DNA of 64,000 bases from Spiribacter salilacus. GTDB lineage: Bacteria > Pseudomonadota > Gammaproteobacteria > Nitrococcales > Nitrococcaceae. Shown here piece by piece: positions 20,718-30,323 of the stretch (its first letter is position 1; each line of letters begins with the position of its first letter). The DNA lies in the NCBI RefSeq assembly GCF_009649225.1, contig NZ_WJPP01000001.1, positions 496,001-560,000 of the forward strand, in the 5' to 3' direction. Below the pieces are notes generated by a model. That model was not told the origin of the DNA, did no database searches, and saw only the letters and a program-made list of their open reading frames with translations. The position numbers and the translations under genes are program-made.

Positions 20718-22915
20718 GCCAATCGCAGACGCCGCAAGTTACCGTTCAGCAATATACCTTTGGCAAACAGGTGCTCGTGGAAATTGATGCGCACCCGCAT
20801 GCGTCTAATAACTGGCCGGTGGTTTACATCTTAAGCGATAAAAAAACCAAATCCGCTTATGTTGGCGAAACCACCAATGCCAAATCACGCCTTAGCACCC
20901 ACCTAAAAGATAAAAAGAAACAAAAGCTCACCACTGCCGCTTTGGTCAGTAGCACCAAATTTAATAAAAGCGCCGCGCTGGACATTGAAGCCTCATTGAT
21001 TCGCTACTTGGCTGGCGATGGAAATTTAAAGCCAATTAACAGCAACTTAGGCGGTGCAATTGACCATAACTATTACCAAAAAAATGAGCTATACCGTGAA
21101 ATCTTTCAGGAAACTTGGGATAACCTTCGCCGCATAGGGCTTGTGCAGCGTTCGTTGGAGTCCATCGATAATTCTGATGTCTTTAAATACTCGCCTTACA
21201 AAACGCTCTCGGCCGATCAGCGCGAGAGCTTAATCGGCATCCTAACCGCCCTATTAGATGACCGCGTTAAAACACTGCTTGTTGAAGGCGGCGCTGGCAC
21301 TGGCAAATCCGTATTGGCGATTTTTCTATTCAAACTGTTGCATAGCGACCTCGATGATATTCAGCTGCGCGAATTTTCGGATGATGGAGTTAAGCTGCGA
21401 GAGCTCGTCACGCGTTTTAAAGAGCGGTTTCCAGAGCCGCGCATGGCACTAGTTGTGCCGATGTCATCATTTCGCAGCACCCTAAAACGAGCATTCAGCC
21501 AGATCGCAGGCTTGAGCGCCAAAATGGTGATAGGGCCAGCCGAATTGGCGCGACAGCATTATGACGTTGTATTAGTGGACGAGGCCCATCGCCTGCGCCA
21601 ACGCAAGAACCTTGGATCGTATTTCGGCCGCTTTGACGCGGTTTGTAAGGAACTCGGCATGGATGCCGGAACCGCTTCAGAAGTTGACTGGGTGTTGGCA
21701 CAATCCACCAAGTCTGTTTTCTTTTACGACGAAAACCAATCTATCAAACCCTCGGATGCAGACTCGGGCGTTTTCAAGCAACTCAAAAAGCAACCCACCA
21801 CGCAACAACAAATGTTGTTGTCCCAATTCCGCGTAAACGCTGGGAACTCATACTCTCAATTTATCAGCGACTTACTGCGTGTGGCTTTGGGCGAAACTGA
21901 GGTTTTTCGTTCCAAGCAATACGAGCTGAAGGTTTTTGATCGAATCGATGACCTAATCGCGACCATCGAGGATCGCAACGAAAAACAGGGCTTATCACGT
22001 TTAGTGGCTGGGTTTTCCTGGCCTTGGGTCTCTAAAAATAACCCCCAACTCTTTGACATCCAGATCGAAAATACTGCCCTGCAATGGAACCGCACCAACA
22101 ATGACTGGATCAACTCCGACAACGCTGTCAAAGAAGTAGGCTGCATTCATACTACCCAGGGCTACGACCTCAACTACGCCGGTGTCATCTTTGGCCATGA
22201 AATCAAGTTTGACCCCGATCGCCAAGAAATCATCATTGACGTTGATCGATACTTCGATAAAAACGGCAAAACCGCGATCGATGATCCTGCGCAACTCAAG
22301 CAGTACATCTTAAACATCTACCAAACCATCTTGATGCGCGGCATTCGCGGCACTTTTATCTACGCGTGCGATCCGGCCCTGCGTGCTTATCTTAAGCAGC
22401 ACATTCCAACCCACCAGCAAGTGCAGCCGCCAGCTGCTGACAATGTGGTTGAGCTTAAACCCTTTGTTAATGCCGTGCCGCTGTATAACTTAGACGTGGC
22501 TGCAGGCGCATTCAGTGACCTGCAAATGGCGGAAGTGGCCGACTGGGTGGCCGTACCCCCTACCCAGCCGATCGATGAAACCTACTTTGCCTGCCGGGTG
22601 ATTGGCGAGTCGATGAACCGCATCATTCCCAACGGCGCAACCTGCCTCTTCCGCAAAGACCCCGGCGGCAGCCGTAACGGCAAAATCGTACTGGTGGAAT
22701 TAACCAACCTACGCGACCAAGAAAGCGGCTATGGCTACACCATAAAAGAATACCAAAGCATCAAAACCGAAGATGACGATGGGTTTCACCATCAAATCAT
22801 TCGGCTTAAGCCCCGCTCTTCCGACCCATCCATAGCAGCCATCGAACTCACGGCTCAGGATGACGCCGAATTCCACGTGGTGGGCGTGTTTGAGGGAGTT
22901 TTGGATGACGGGTGA
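20714..22915 (+). CDS. GIY-YIG / DUF2075 helicase / S24 peptidase fusion protein
   Basis: The 733-residue protein has three parts. Residues 36-100 form a GIY-YIG nuclease-like domain (VVYILSDKKTKSAYVGET). Residues about 170-570 form a DUF2075 P-loop helicase-like domain with Walker A GGAGTGKS near 192 and DEAH-like VVLVDEAHRLRQ, plus IHTTQGYDLNYAGVIF near the C-terminal motif. Residues about 610-733 resemble the LexA/UmuD S24 peptidase: the serine in VIGESMNRIIPNGA and the lysine in NGKIVLVEL. No DNA-binding HTH is present. The arrangement suggests a DNA-acting effector with a built-in sensor or self-cleaving switch. It is the middle gene of a tightly coupled three-gene operon. Confidence 0.85.
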   Translation: MSQSQTPQVTVQQYTFGKQVLVEIDAHPHASNNWPVVYILSDKKTKSAYVGETTNAKSRLSTHLKDKKKQKLTTAALVSSTKFNKSAALDIEASLIRYLAGDGNLKPINSNLGGAIDHNYYQKNELYREIFQETWDNLRRIGLVQRSLESIDNSDVFKYSPYKTLSADQRESLIGILTALLDDRVKTLLVEGGAGTGKSVLAIFLFKLLHSDLDDIQLREFSDDGVKLRELVTRFKERFPEPRMALVVPMSSFRSTLKRAFSQIAGLSAKMVIGPAELARQHYDVVLVDEAHRLRQRKNLGSYFGRFDAVCKELGMDAGTASEVDWVLAQSTKSVFFYDENQSIKPSDADSGVFKQLKKQPTTQQQMLLSQFRVNAGNSYSQFISDLLRVALGETEVFRSKQYELKVFDRIDDLIATIEDRNEKQGLSRLVAGFSWPWVSKNNPQLFDIQIENTALQWNRTNNDWINSDNAVKEVGCIHTTQGYDLNYAGVIFGHEIKFDPDRQEIIIDVDRYFDKNGKTAIDDPAQLKQYILNIYQTILMRGIRGTFIYACDPALRAYLKQHIPTHQQVQPPAADNVVELKPFVNAVPLYNLDVAAGAFSDLQMAEVADWVAVPPTQPIDETYFACRVIGESMNRIIPNGATCLFRKDPGGSRNGKIVLVELTNLRDQESGYGYTIKEYQSIKTEDDDGFHHQIIRLKPRSSDPSIAAIELTAQDDAEFHVVGVFEGVLDDG

Positions 22916-24617
22916 CGACAGGAAGTCGGTGGATTACTACTCGGATAATGCCGAAGCCCTTTTTACAGCCTACACCGCGCTTGATTTTGAGACCGTGCAC
23001 ACCGATTGGCTTACCTGCCTACCCGAGAAACCGGGCACCGCATTGGATGTTGGCGCTGGATCAGGTAGAGATGCGCTAGCACTTGCAAAACGGGGCTGGG
23101 AGGTGGTGGCGGTTGAGCCAGCGCAGCGGCTCCGCCAGCTCGGCGGCACTCACACGGCAGGCACAGCGGTCCAATGGATGGACGATCAGCTTCCAGAGTT
23201 GGCACAAGTCCGCGCCCTATCAGAGCGTTTTGATCTAATTCTTTTATCTGCAGTGTGGATGCATTTGCCGCCCTCAGAGCGTGAGCGCGCGATGCGCGTG
23301 CTCAGCGAGTTACTCGCACCAGGTGGAAGACTCTGCGTAACGCTAAGACATGGCCCCGGCGATGGGCAGAGAACGTTTCATCCCACGAGCCGTGAGGAAC
23401 TGGAGCATCTGGCACACCAACGCGCCCTAGTGAACATCACCCCACCGGCAAGCCGAGGTATCCGGCAAGACTGTCAGGGTCGAGGCGAGGTTACTTGGGA
23501 AACGGTGTGTCTGCAGCTACCCGATGATGGCACGGGCGCCCTGCCGGTGTTGCGCCACATCATCGTTAACGACCAAAAGTCATCAACCTACAAACTGGGG
23601 CTACTGCGCGTGATTACCCGCATTGCTGATGGCCTACCCGGCATGGTGATGCGCCGAACCGATCATCATGTGACCGTGCCATTTGGCCTGATTGGCCTTT
23701 ACTGGCTGCGGCTTTATAAACCCCTCATCCTCGAGCACCAGTTACGCCAGACCCAAGGCCACACCGGGTATGGCTTTGCGAAAGAACCGTTCTATGCACT
23801 TGGACGTTTGTCGGCTTTTGATTTAGCGATCGGGCAGGCCTTTGACGCCAACACCGGTAAAATGCTGCTTGCAGCGATTCGTGATGCCTGCCAGAACATT
23901 CGCGCAATGCCGGTACGCTACACCACATGGCCGGGCTCTAAAGATCCGTTATTTGCGACGGAACAATCCACAATACGCCTGCGCAATGGGCCTGTTCGAC
24001 TAGATCGCGAAACACTATCAAGCTTTGGTGAATTCCACATACCTAGTCATATCTGGGATTGCGCAAGCCGATATGCCTGCTGGCTAGAGCCCGCCATCAT
24101 CAATGAGTGGGTTGAAGTCATGAACCGCTACGAACTGCGATATAACAACAACGCGGCGCGCGACGCATTGCGTTGGTCAGAGCCTGTGCGCCGGACTCAA
24201 CTGGTTCGCGAGCTCATCGAATCGCAACTCGATACGGGCAACAACCTCCACTGCACCTGGACAGCGAAGCGACTACGAGCAAGTCAATATGAAGTTGACC
24301 ACTGCCTGCCTTGGGTGCATTGGAATAACAACGACTTATGGAATCTGTTGCCTGCAACACGCCGCGCTAACCGCGACAAACGTGACCGGCTGCCGGCCGC
24401 TGAGCTGTTGAGCCATGCACATAATCGTATCGTCAACTGGTGGGAGGCCACCTACCTCAACGGCCGATATCGCGAGCAATTCATTGTGGAAGCTGAAGCC
24501 GCACTGCCAATGGTAAACGATGCTAGTCAGGCTCAGGCCGTGTTCGATGGCCTGCAACATCAGCGCCGGCGCTTAAAGCAGAATCAGCAGATTGCGGAAT
24601 GGATGGGGTTGGGATAG
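22905..24617 (+). CDS. SAM methyltransferase-HNH nuclease fusion protein
   Basis: The protein has 570 residues. The start is at 22905 after GAGGGAG, overlapping the helicase gene by 11 nt. Residues about 1-190 form a class I SAM-dependent methyltransferase (LDVGAGSGRDALALAKRGWE; FDLILLSAVWMHLPP; LLAPGGRLCVTLRHG). No NPPY/DPPY motif is seen, so a DNA amino-methyltransferase is not supported. The middle (about 200-450) is a region without a name I recognise. Around residue 463 comes an HNH nuclease (EVDHCLPWVHWNNNDLWNLLPA, then NRDKRDRLP). Joining a modifying and a cutting activity in one chain, next to MazG and a nuclease-helicase, suggests phage defence by base or nucleotide modification. This is inference. 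Confidence 0.8.
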   Translation: MTGDDRKSVDYYSDNAEALFTAYTALDFETVHTDWLTCLPEKPGTALDVGAGSGRDALALAKRGWEVVAVEPAQRLRQLGGTHTAGTAVQWMDDQLPELAQVRALSERFDLILLSAVWMHLPPSERERAMRVLSELLAPGGRLCVTLRHGPGDGQRTFHPTSREELEHLAHQRALVNITPPASRGIRQDCQGRGEVTWETVCLQLPDDGTGALPVLRHIIVNDQKSSTYKLGLLRVITRIADGLPGMVMRRTDHHVTVPFGLIGLYWLRLYKPLILEHQLRQTQGHTGYGFAKEPFYALGRLSAFDLAIGQAFDANTGKMLLAAIRDACQNIRAMPVRYTTWPGSKDPLFATEQSTIRLRNGPVRLDRETLSSFGEFHIPSHIWDCASRYACWLEPAIINEWVEVMNRYELRYNNNAARDALRWSEPVRRTQLVRELIESQLDTGNNLHCTWTAKRLRASQYEVDHCLPWVHWNNNDLWNLLPATRRANRDKRDRLPAAELLSHAHNRIVNWWEATYLNGRYREQFIVEAEAALPMVNDASQAQAVFDGLQHQRRRLKQNQQIAEWMGLG

Positions 24618-24647
24618 TTCAGACGCCTGTCATTTACGCAACAACGC

Positions 24648-26708
24648 TCAGAAAATCCCTTCCTCACGAGCTTTATCCAGAACAGCGATCAGTATTTCGC
24701 TTTGTTTCTCAGACGGGATTTTGTGAGGTATTTGTTCTGCCACTCTTATTATTCCAACCTCTTTTTCAGTCAAAATCTCCCTTTCAACGCCAACTTGCCG
24801 GATTTTACTCCATGCTTGCCCGGGCACCTTTAGGACCTTTCGCTGCGCGTCAATTCCGTCGTCTATCCGTTGTACTTTTTTTGCCTGTTTCTGCTCGTTT
24901 TTTTGCGCATCACTACTAATTAGGCTCGTAAAGAATGCCTGATCAATTTCGAACTCCAACTCGTCAAGCTTTCCTTGAATCCGATCCCAACAGGAATCTT
25001 TTTTACACCACTCAGAAATATTCGATATTCCCTGAGGTGGCTGTGTAATATCGTCGTTAACGAATTTAGCCGCTTTGCGCAGGCCTTCCGCCAGCTCTGG
25101 ATAAACCGCCTGCGATTGCCAGCATTTTTGAAAATCAACCGATTTCCCAGCTCGTTTACAGAGCTCGTTTACCGTGGCAATCGCATACGCCACCGTATTA
25201 GCTCGGTAGCCTCCGTTATACCAAGGTTCCCCAGAAACCATCTTCTCGGTCCATCTGAAAATGATGGCTCGTGCGATCGCGCGCCTATAATACAGTTCAT
25301 TAAAACTATCAGGATTTTTGCTCCAAGCCTTGCCAATGCGACCGGCATAACTCGAGAAATTCTTCTGGGCGCCGAGGTTAACCCACTTAGGGTGGTCGTC
25401 CCAGACATTCTCAAATTTGGCTAGGTCTGTCTTTGTAAACATCTGCGGTTTCGGATATTCAGCCTTAAAGCGTTTCTGCTCGCTTGGAGTGAGCTTTGCT
25501 TGTGCGTCCGCATACTGTCCTCTAGCTCGCTCATAGAACCATTTGGTTTCACGTTGGGCACCACTCTGAGCAGGCGCCCAAATGCGCCGAGAAAACCCCT
25601 CCATCCGAACATGAAATGGATGGTTTGAGAAAAAGTCAGCAGCGTTCACGCGATTCTGTGTGTTGGCATACTCCGAAATTCTGGGAACAACAATCTCACT
25701 ATCCTCAGGGCTTATCACTGATAGCTTCATCTGTACAAAAACACGATCCAATGTTGCCTTGTCACGTCTCTTGGTATGAAAGAGAGAAGCTGTGGTCTGC
25801 CCACCGTTCACAATCTGAAGGTCTTTAATACGTACAATTTCCGGAGCCTTATCACCCAGCTCTACCTCAACCTCTTGCGCAGTAGCCGTAATACCGTTGT
25901 TATACGCAAAGAACATTCCAGGTTCATTCAGTATCGTCGTGCGAATACCCTTATTGACTTTCCCGCGCGCTTGAAGGAAAGAGCGAACGTTTTGCTCAAG
26001 AAGGCGCGCACCATGCTTTGCATAAAGCGTTGCCAACATATCGCCGGGCATCACTACAAGATATGACTTATGCGCGCCTGAGCCTAGGTGCGCAGACAGG
26101 CTGCTTAAACCGCTTCCAAACTCCGCCTTAAAGTCAATATCTAAAGGCTCTTTATGGCCGCGGGAGCTACGTTGACGTTGCAACCGGGACATGTCCCATA
26201 TCTGATAGGTCGCTTCGATATCGCAAATTTTACCCGCTTCGATGTTCTGCATGCGGTCGCTTAACGCACGCTCAGATACAACGAAGAAGTTAACTCTGCG
26301 GAGCAAAGATTTTCGATCTGATATCTCTCTAGATAAGCCAAATTCCGGGGTGGTTTCATCTAGATCATCGAAGAGACGCTTTGTAAGACTTGCTTCGAAG
26401 AAGTTTTCCACCCTTTTGAACACCGCTATCACATCTGTTTGTGTAAGCGATTGAAGCGCCTCCCGACTATCGAAATCCGCTACAAACAAATCAAGCTCAC
26501 CCTCATCATTGAACCAGTAACCATCGACGCGCATCCCTCGTTGTGCTCTGTAATGACAGAGCTCAAAGCCCTCAATGAAGCCGGTTTCCATGAGCTCAGC
26601 TGCGAAAGCTTCCATGAACTCGGAGAGTTGGAATGCACCATGCGCCTCCGCGCCGGCCATGAGTTCTTGGCGAAAATCGTGAAAAAATTCAGAAATTGGC
26701 TGTTCCAT
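24648..26708 (-). CDS. AIPR-family protein of the MORC-type R-M cassette
   Basis: The 686-residue protein carries the AIPR (abortive infection/phage resistance) domain in its middle: GMFFAYNNGITATAQEVEV, IKDLQIVNGGQTTASLFH and EYANTQNRVNAADFFSNHPFH. These blocks are diagnostic. The role of AIPR proteins is not well established; they recur in restriction-modification-like loci. It is the last gene of a five-gene minus-strand operon and shares one nucleotide with the stop of the PD-(D/E)XK gene. The next gene downstream, methyltransferase-HNH, is convergent with 30 bp between. Confidence 0.9.
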   Translation of the reverse strand: MEQPISEFFHDFRQELMAGAEAHGAFQLSEFMEAFAAELMETGFIEGFELCHYRAQRGMRVDGYWFNDEGELDLFVADFDSREALQSLTQTDVIAVFKRVENFFEASLTKRLFDDLDETTPEFGLSREISDRKSLLRRVNFFVVSERALSDRMQNIEAGKICDIEATYQIWDMSRLQRQRSSRGHKEPLDIDFKAEFGSGLSSLSAHLGSGAHKSYLVVMPGDMLATLYAKHGARLLEQNVRSFLQARGKVNKGIRTTILNEPGMFFAYNNGITATAQEVEVELGDKAPEIVRIKDLQIVNGGQTTASLFHTKRRDKATLDRVFVQMKLSVISPEDSEIVVPRISEYANTQNRVNAADFFSNHPFHVRMEGFSRRIWAPAQSGAQRETKWFYERARGQYADAQAKLTPSEQKRFKAEYPKPQMFTKTDLAKFENVWDDHPKWVNLGAQKNFSSYAGRIGKAWSKNPDSFNELYYRRAIARAIIFRWTEKMVSGEPWYNGGYRANTVAYAIATVNELCKRAGKSVDFQKCWQSQAVYPELAEGLRKAAKFVNDDITQPPQGISNISEWCKKDSCWDRIQGKLDELEFEIDQAFFTSLISSDAQKNEQKQAKKVQRIDDGIDAQRKVLKVPGQAWSKIRQVGVEREILTEKEVGIIRVAEQIPHKIPSEKQSEILIAVLDKAREEGIF

Positions 26709-27679
26709 TAGCTCTCCCAGACTCCTTCCTCTCTACATTCAAAAGATGCGATACGCTCCAATTGAAGATTGTATTTCACGTCAACAACGCCTTCCGGCAG
26801 CCCCGATCTCACCAACTTGGGAAACCCATCAGATATCCGGTAAGTATTTGAACCATTAATTAAAAACCGTGGCTTGTCGTACTCTCGCAATTCCACATAT
26901 CCATAGGTTGCAAGCTTGGCCCAATATGCCTCAATTGCATCAGCGTCACTGAGCTCATCACCTACCGTTGCAGCCAGTTGATTGATTGACTGCGCTGCAG
27001 CACCGTCGGGGGCTTCGGTGAGGCGATAAACTTGAAGGAAAAGACGATCAGAAACTGTCTCGAGCTGGTCTTCGGAGGAGACCCGCACTACGCTTCGATC
27101 TTTACCACTGATCGATTTAACCTCAACTGCAGTATCTCCAAATATGAAGTCCTGATGAATCCGATCAGGACCACACCACGCGTCAACTGATTGGCCATCA
27201 GTAAGACGCTTTTTCCTGAGACGACGAAGGAAGCTCAGTTCGGCGAAAAGGCCCCGCACTTCCTCCGCCGATAGAACCCGAGGTCTTTTGCCCGCCAAAA
27301 ATGCCTTCCAACGTTTGATGTGGTTGAACGCAACGCTCAAGGCAACGGGCGGATCAGTAACCCCCTTAAGATTACCGATCAGCGTCTGGCATAGGGCATG
27401 AAAAAGGTCGCGATCCACGTGTCTCTCAAGTGTAAGGATCAGCCCTTGACGGCCAGATTCCGCCAACTGCCGGAGATCAACTCTAATACCGTTTACGTCG
27501 CTTGAGTTCTTTCGGAATTGCTCTGTATGTTCTCCCGCCAGCTGGAGTATAAAAAGACAATGCCCCTCAGCGTCCTTTCCCCAGCATAAGGTAACGTCAC
27601 CTAATGCAGTTGCATATCGAACGGTGTAGTCACTGTCCGGGGTCTTCATCTCATCCCAAGGTGCCTCGTTCCTAATCAT
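26708..27679 (-). CDS. PD-(D/E)XK motif protein (DUF4420)
   Basis: The protein has 323 residues. The start is set at the ATG at 27679, overlapping the Z1 gene end by 8 nt; a frame to 27748 would overlap far more. The nuclease core is visible near residues 172-188: HQDFIFGDTAVEVKSISG, with the aspartate, glutamate and lysine of the PD-(D/E)XK fold. This family is known next to Z1 helicases and MORC ATPases and is the presumed cutting enzyme of the system. It lies between Z1 and AIPR genes, the usual order. Confidence 0.88.
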   Translation of the reverse strand: MIRNEAPWDEMKTPDSDYTVRYATALGDVTLCWGKDAEGHCLFILQLAGEHTEQFRKNSSDVNGIRVDLRQLAESGRQGLILTLERHVDRDLFHALCQTLIGNLKGVTDPPVALSVAFNHIKRWKAFLAGKRPRVLSAEEVRGLFAELSFLRRLRKKRLTDGQSVDAWCGPDRIHQDFIFGDTAVEVKSISGKDRSVVRVSSEDQLETVSDRLFLQVYRLTEAPDGAAAQSINQLAATVGDELSDADAIEAYWAKLATYGYVELREYDKPRFLINGSNTYRISDGFPKLVRSGLPEGVVDVKYNLQLERIASFECREEGVWES

Positions 27680-30323
27680 AGTCGTCTTCTTCGTCGGGAG
27701 TATCGAACGATGCCCCCTGCATCCGTTCGATCCACACCTGATTCGCAACTACTTCTACTTCCGTTTGATAATCGCCAGGCGGAAAGCTGAGTCCGAATGC
27801 TGGGACACGCGCATTAGCATCTCTACCTACCGGCCGGAGCACATGAATCATCAATAAGGGCTTCTTGCGTACTGAGCGGAAATGATAGTCAGATGGGTTC
27901 TTGTCTTGGCCATCCTTCCTGGCAATCTTTACTGCTTCATCTTTCTGTAACTCAGACAGCCCTAGCTTTTCATCACCGCGGCTCGCCACACGGTCTTTAC
28001 TAATTCGCCATGTATCACCGTTATGGCCTGCGCTACTGCGTTCTTGGGGTCCCAAAATGTAATTCGCCGCGTCTTCCCCATTTGCTGAAACCGATAAAAT
28101 CAGAACATCTCCCGTAGTGTATTTCTCGGAAAGCGCGCTGAGATAACTGATCGCCGCATTCTTACGATCAGTGAAATCAGGATGACTACGGAACGCCATT
28201 AGGAACGCCTCGATTTCCGAAATCTCTACATCACGAGCAAGCCAACCCTTACCAGTATCTTCCAAACCAGTGCAACCAAACTTGTTCCGCCAGTATTTTT
28301 TAATTAGCTGCTCGTTCTCTTCATTTATCTTTTTATTAACCGGAAGAATATAGCTCTCCACAATTCGGCCCGTGAAGTTCTGATTTACAATAACTCTTTC
28401 ACCAGCTCTCATTTTATTAGCAGCAGTAATGAGCAACCTTTCAGGGTGCGCTTTCACATAAAGCCCAAACTGCTTAGGGCTCATTCCGTCCCGCCGCATT
28501 GCTTTAATCTGTTGACGTAGTTCCTCTGAGGCTTCAGCGATGTGGCCGTACCAGTTTATGGAATCCGGAGACAGATGCACCCGGCATAAGTCCTCGAAAC
28601 CGGATCGATAGCCAAACCAACGTCCCATCTGCATGAGTGTGTCGTACATTCGAGTATTGCGATACATGTAGCTCACCGTAAGGCCTTCAATAGTGAGGCC
28701 GCGCGAGAGACTCAATCCGCCAATCGCTATAGCCGTCAAACTACTCCCGTCACGCTCATACTTCTTGTAATCGAGTGCTTCGTCAGAGCTACTGTTTACT
28801 ACGAAGATTTGGAGATTGCCGAAAACGTCATTGAGAGCACCCTTAATATCCGGCCAGATAAACCCACAATCAGAATACTCAGTTTCCAGACAGGACTTTA
28901 AAGCGCCCATAATATCGTTCTTTTGGGATACTGAATCCGGCATCGCATAATTTGCTTTTACCGCCTCCCGCAATTTCTTTTCGTAAATGCTTACAAAGTT
29001 GCGCACCCTCTGTTGCACAGCTACGAACCGGGAAACATTAATCATCATTGAGCAGTGTTTATTGATTTGCCCCCTCAAGTTGCGTATCGCCCTAGCAACA
29101 ATGAACTGATCAATGGCCGCGTAGAGACTTGGCGGCAATTCGATTGGCTCGTCATCCTTCCTATGAGATAAAGGGAGGTAGTCTTCGCAATCCAAAATCG
29201 GTCTTACGATTCTTGCGCTACTACTATCATCAATGAAGACTTTTTCTGGTCCGAAATAGGTATTTGGAGCGTCGAGACTGACGATGAAGTCACGAGGAAA
29301 TAATTCTTCATAGGCTTCATCATCATATGAATCGGGGTTGATAAAGATGTTTGCGAAAGGTGTAGCGGTGTACCCGACATAACATGACTTAGCAAAGAGA
29401 CCGAGGATCTTTCGAAGCATTGCGTTCGTCTTTGTCGGGTCTAGTTCAGGCTTGTTCGTATTAATCGAAGCGTTATCGGCTTCATCATCAATCATAAGCA
29501 TTGGAACATCGGTTATTAGTCCATCTGCCTGCGCGTTCATCTCCTTAAGCCAATCATGCAGCGATTTCAGAGTACTAACGTTCTTCTTTATTACTAACAC
29601 AGTCGGCTTATTCAGATCGTTGATCTTCCATCCGCTCTGGTTAGCGGTCCTCTTGCTGAAATCATCATGGACATTTGTCAGGGTGGCTGGATGAGGATAG
29701 TCACGGAGCAGACCGACACCAACCTTTTTACGGTCTTCCGGGTCGCTGGAGCGTCCAACAAAACCCTCGTCTATGCGTCCCTGGGTCTGTTTCCGTAAGT
29801 TATTGTGAATACCCGCAATCACGATTATAAACTTATACCCTGCATCCGCGGCCTTGGCGATCACCCCCATATAATTTGCAGTTTTACCGGATTGGACATG
29901 CCCAATTACAAGCCCTCGGCGGTCCCACTTGCCGTCGCTTTTAGGATCTTGCAAATGACCAAGTATTTTAGTTGCGACATCGCTTAACGATTGCACAACT
30001 GTTGGATGCAGCTGTTCCTTTTTTAGATATGCTTGGTAAGCATCAGAATATATCCAATCGATATCCCCACGTTTATCGATCCATTGATCATCGTGATCAG
30101 CTTCTACATCAACTAGGGAAACACCCGCACCCATGCGCGAATCCACAGCTACGAGCGCATCTTCAATGACGCTCTCAAGTGGGTCATCGTATCCAAATAC
30201 ACACGCAAGCTCCCTTGCCCGACGCCTTACCTCATCACGTGTTGGCGGCTCCGGCAAAATCGATAGCGCTGATATAAGCGCGCTGGTGAAATTCCTCTGA
30301 TTCTCAATCTTATTGACTGTCAT
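27672..30323 (-). CDS. Z1-domain SF2 helicase
   Basis: The 883-residue protein has Walker A VIGHVQSGKT near residue 140, followed by NYMGVIAKAADAGYKFIIVI, a Walker B-like MLMIDDEADNASIN, and the conserved Z1 domain stretch (GGLSLSRGLTIEGLTVSYMYRN, MQMGRWFGYRSGFEDLCRV). The last segment is the helicase motif that reads MGRxxGYR in this family. It likely moves on DNA and directs the DUF4420 nuclease. Start overlaps the MORC-like gene stop by 4 nt. The Z1 name comes from analysis of MORC/MutL-linked R-M systems. Confidence 0.92.
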   Translation of the reverse strand: MTVNKIENQRNFTSALISALSILPEPPTRDEVRRRARELACVFGYDDPLESVIEDALVAVDSRMGAGVSLVDVEADHDDQWIDKRGDIDWIYSDAYQAYLKKEQLHPTVVQSLSDVATKILGHLQDPKSDGKWDRRGLVIGHVQSGKTANYMGVIAKAADAGYKFIIVIAGIHNNLRKQTQGRIDEGFVGRSSDPEDRKKVGVGLLRDYPHPATLTNVHDDFSKRTANQSGWKINDLNKPTVLVIKKNVSTLKSLHDWLKEMNAQADGLITDVPMLMIDDEADNASINTNKPELDPTKTNAMLRKILGLFAKSCYVGYTATPFANIFINPDSYDDEAYEELFPRDFIVSLDAPNTYFGPEKVFIDDSSSARIVRPILDCEDYLPLSHRKDDEPIELPPSLYAAIDQFIVARAIRNLRGQINKHCSMMINVSRFVAVQQRVRNFVSIYEKKLREAVKANYAMPDSVSQKNDIMGALKSCLETEYSDCGFIWPDIKGALNDVFGNLQIFVVNSSSDEALDYKKYERDGSSLTAIAIGGLSLSRGLTIEGLTVSYMYRNTRMYDTLMQMGRWFGYRSGFEDLCRVHLSPDSINWYGHIAEASEELRQQIKAMRRDGMSPKQFGLYVKAHPERLLITAANKMRAGERVIVNQNFTGRIVESYILPVNKKINEENEQLIKKYWRNKFGCTGLEDTGKGWLARDVEISEIEAFLMAFRSHPDFTDRKNAAISYLSALSEKYTTGDVLILSVSANGEDAANYILGPQERSSAGHNGDTWRISKDRVASRGDEKLGLSELQKDEAVKIARKDGQDKNPSDYHFRSVRKKPLLMIHVLRPVGRDANARVPAFGLSFPPGDYQTEVEVVANQVWIERMQGASFDTPDEEDDYD

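Noticed and set aside
27680-27748. Longer start for the PD-(D/E)XK gene at 27748
   Set aside because: The extra 23 residues come from the Z1 coding region read in another frame and lack a ribosome site; the ATG at 27679 gives the usual short overlap.
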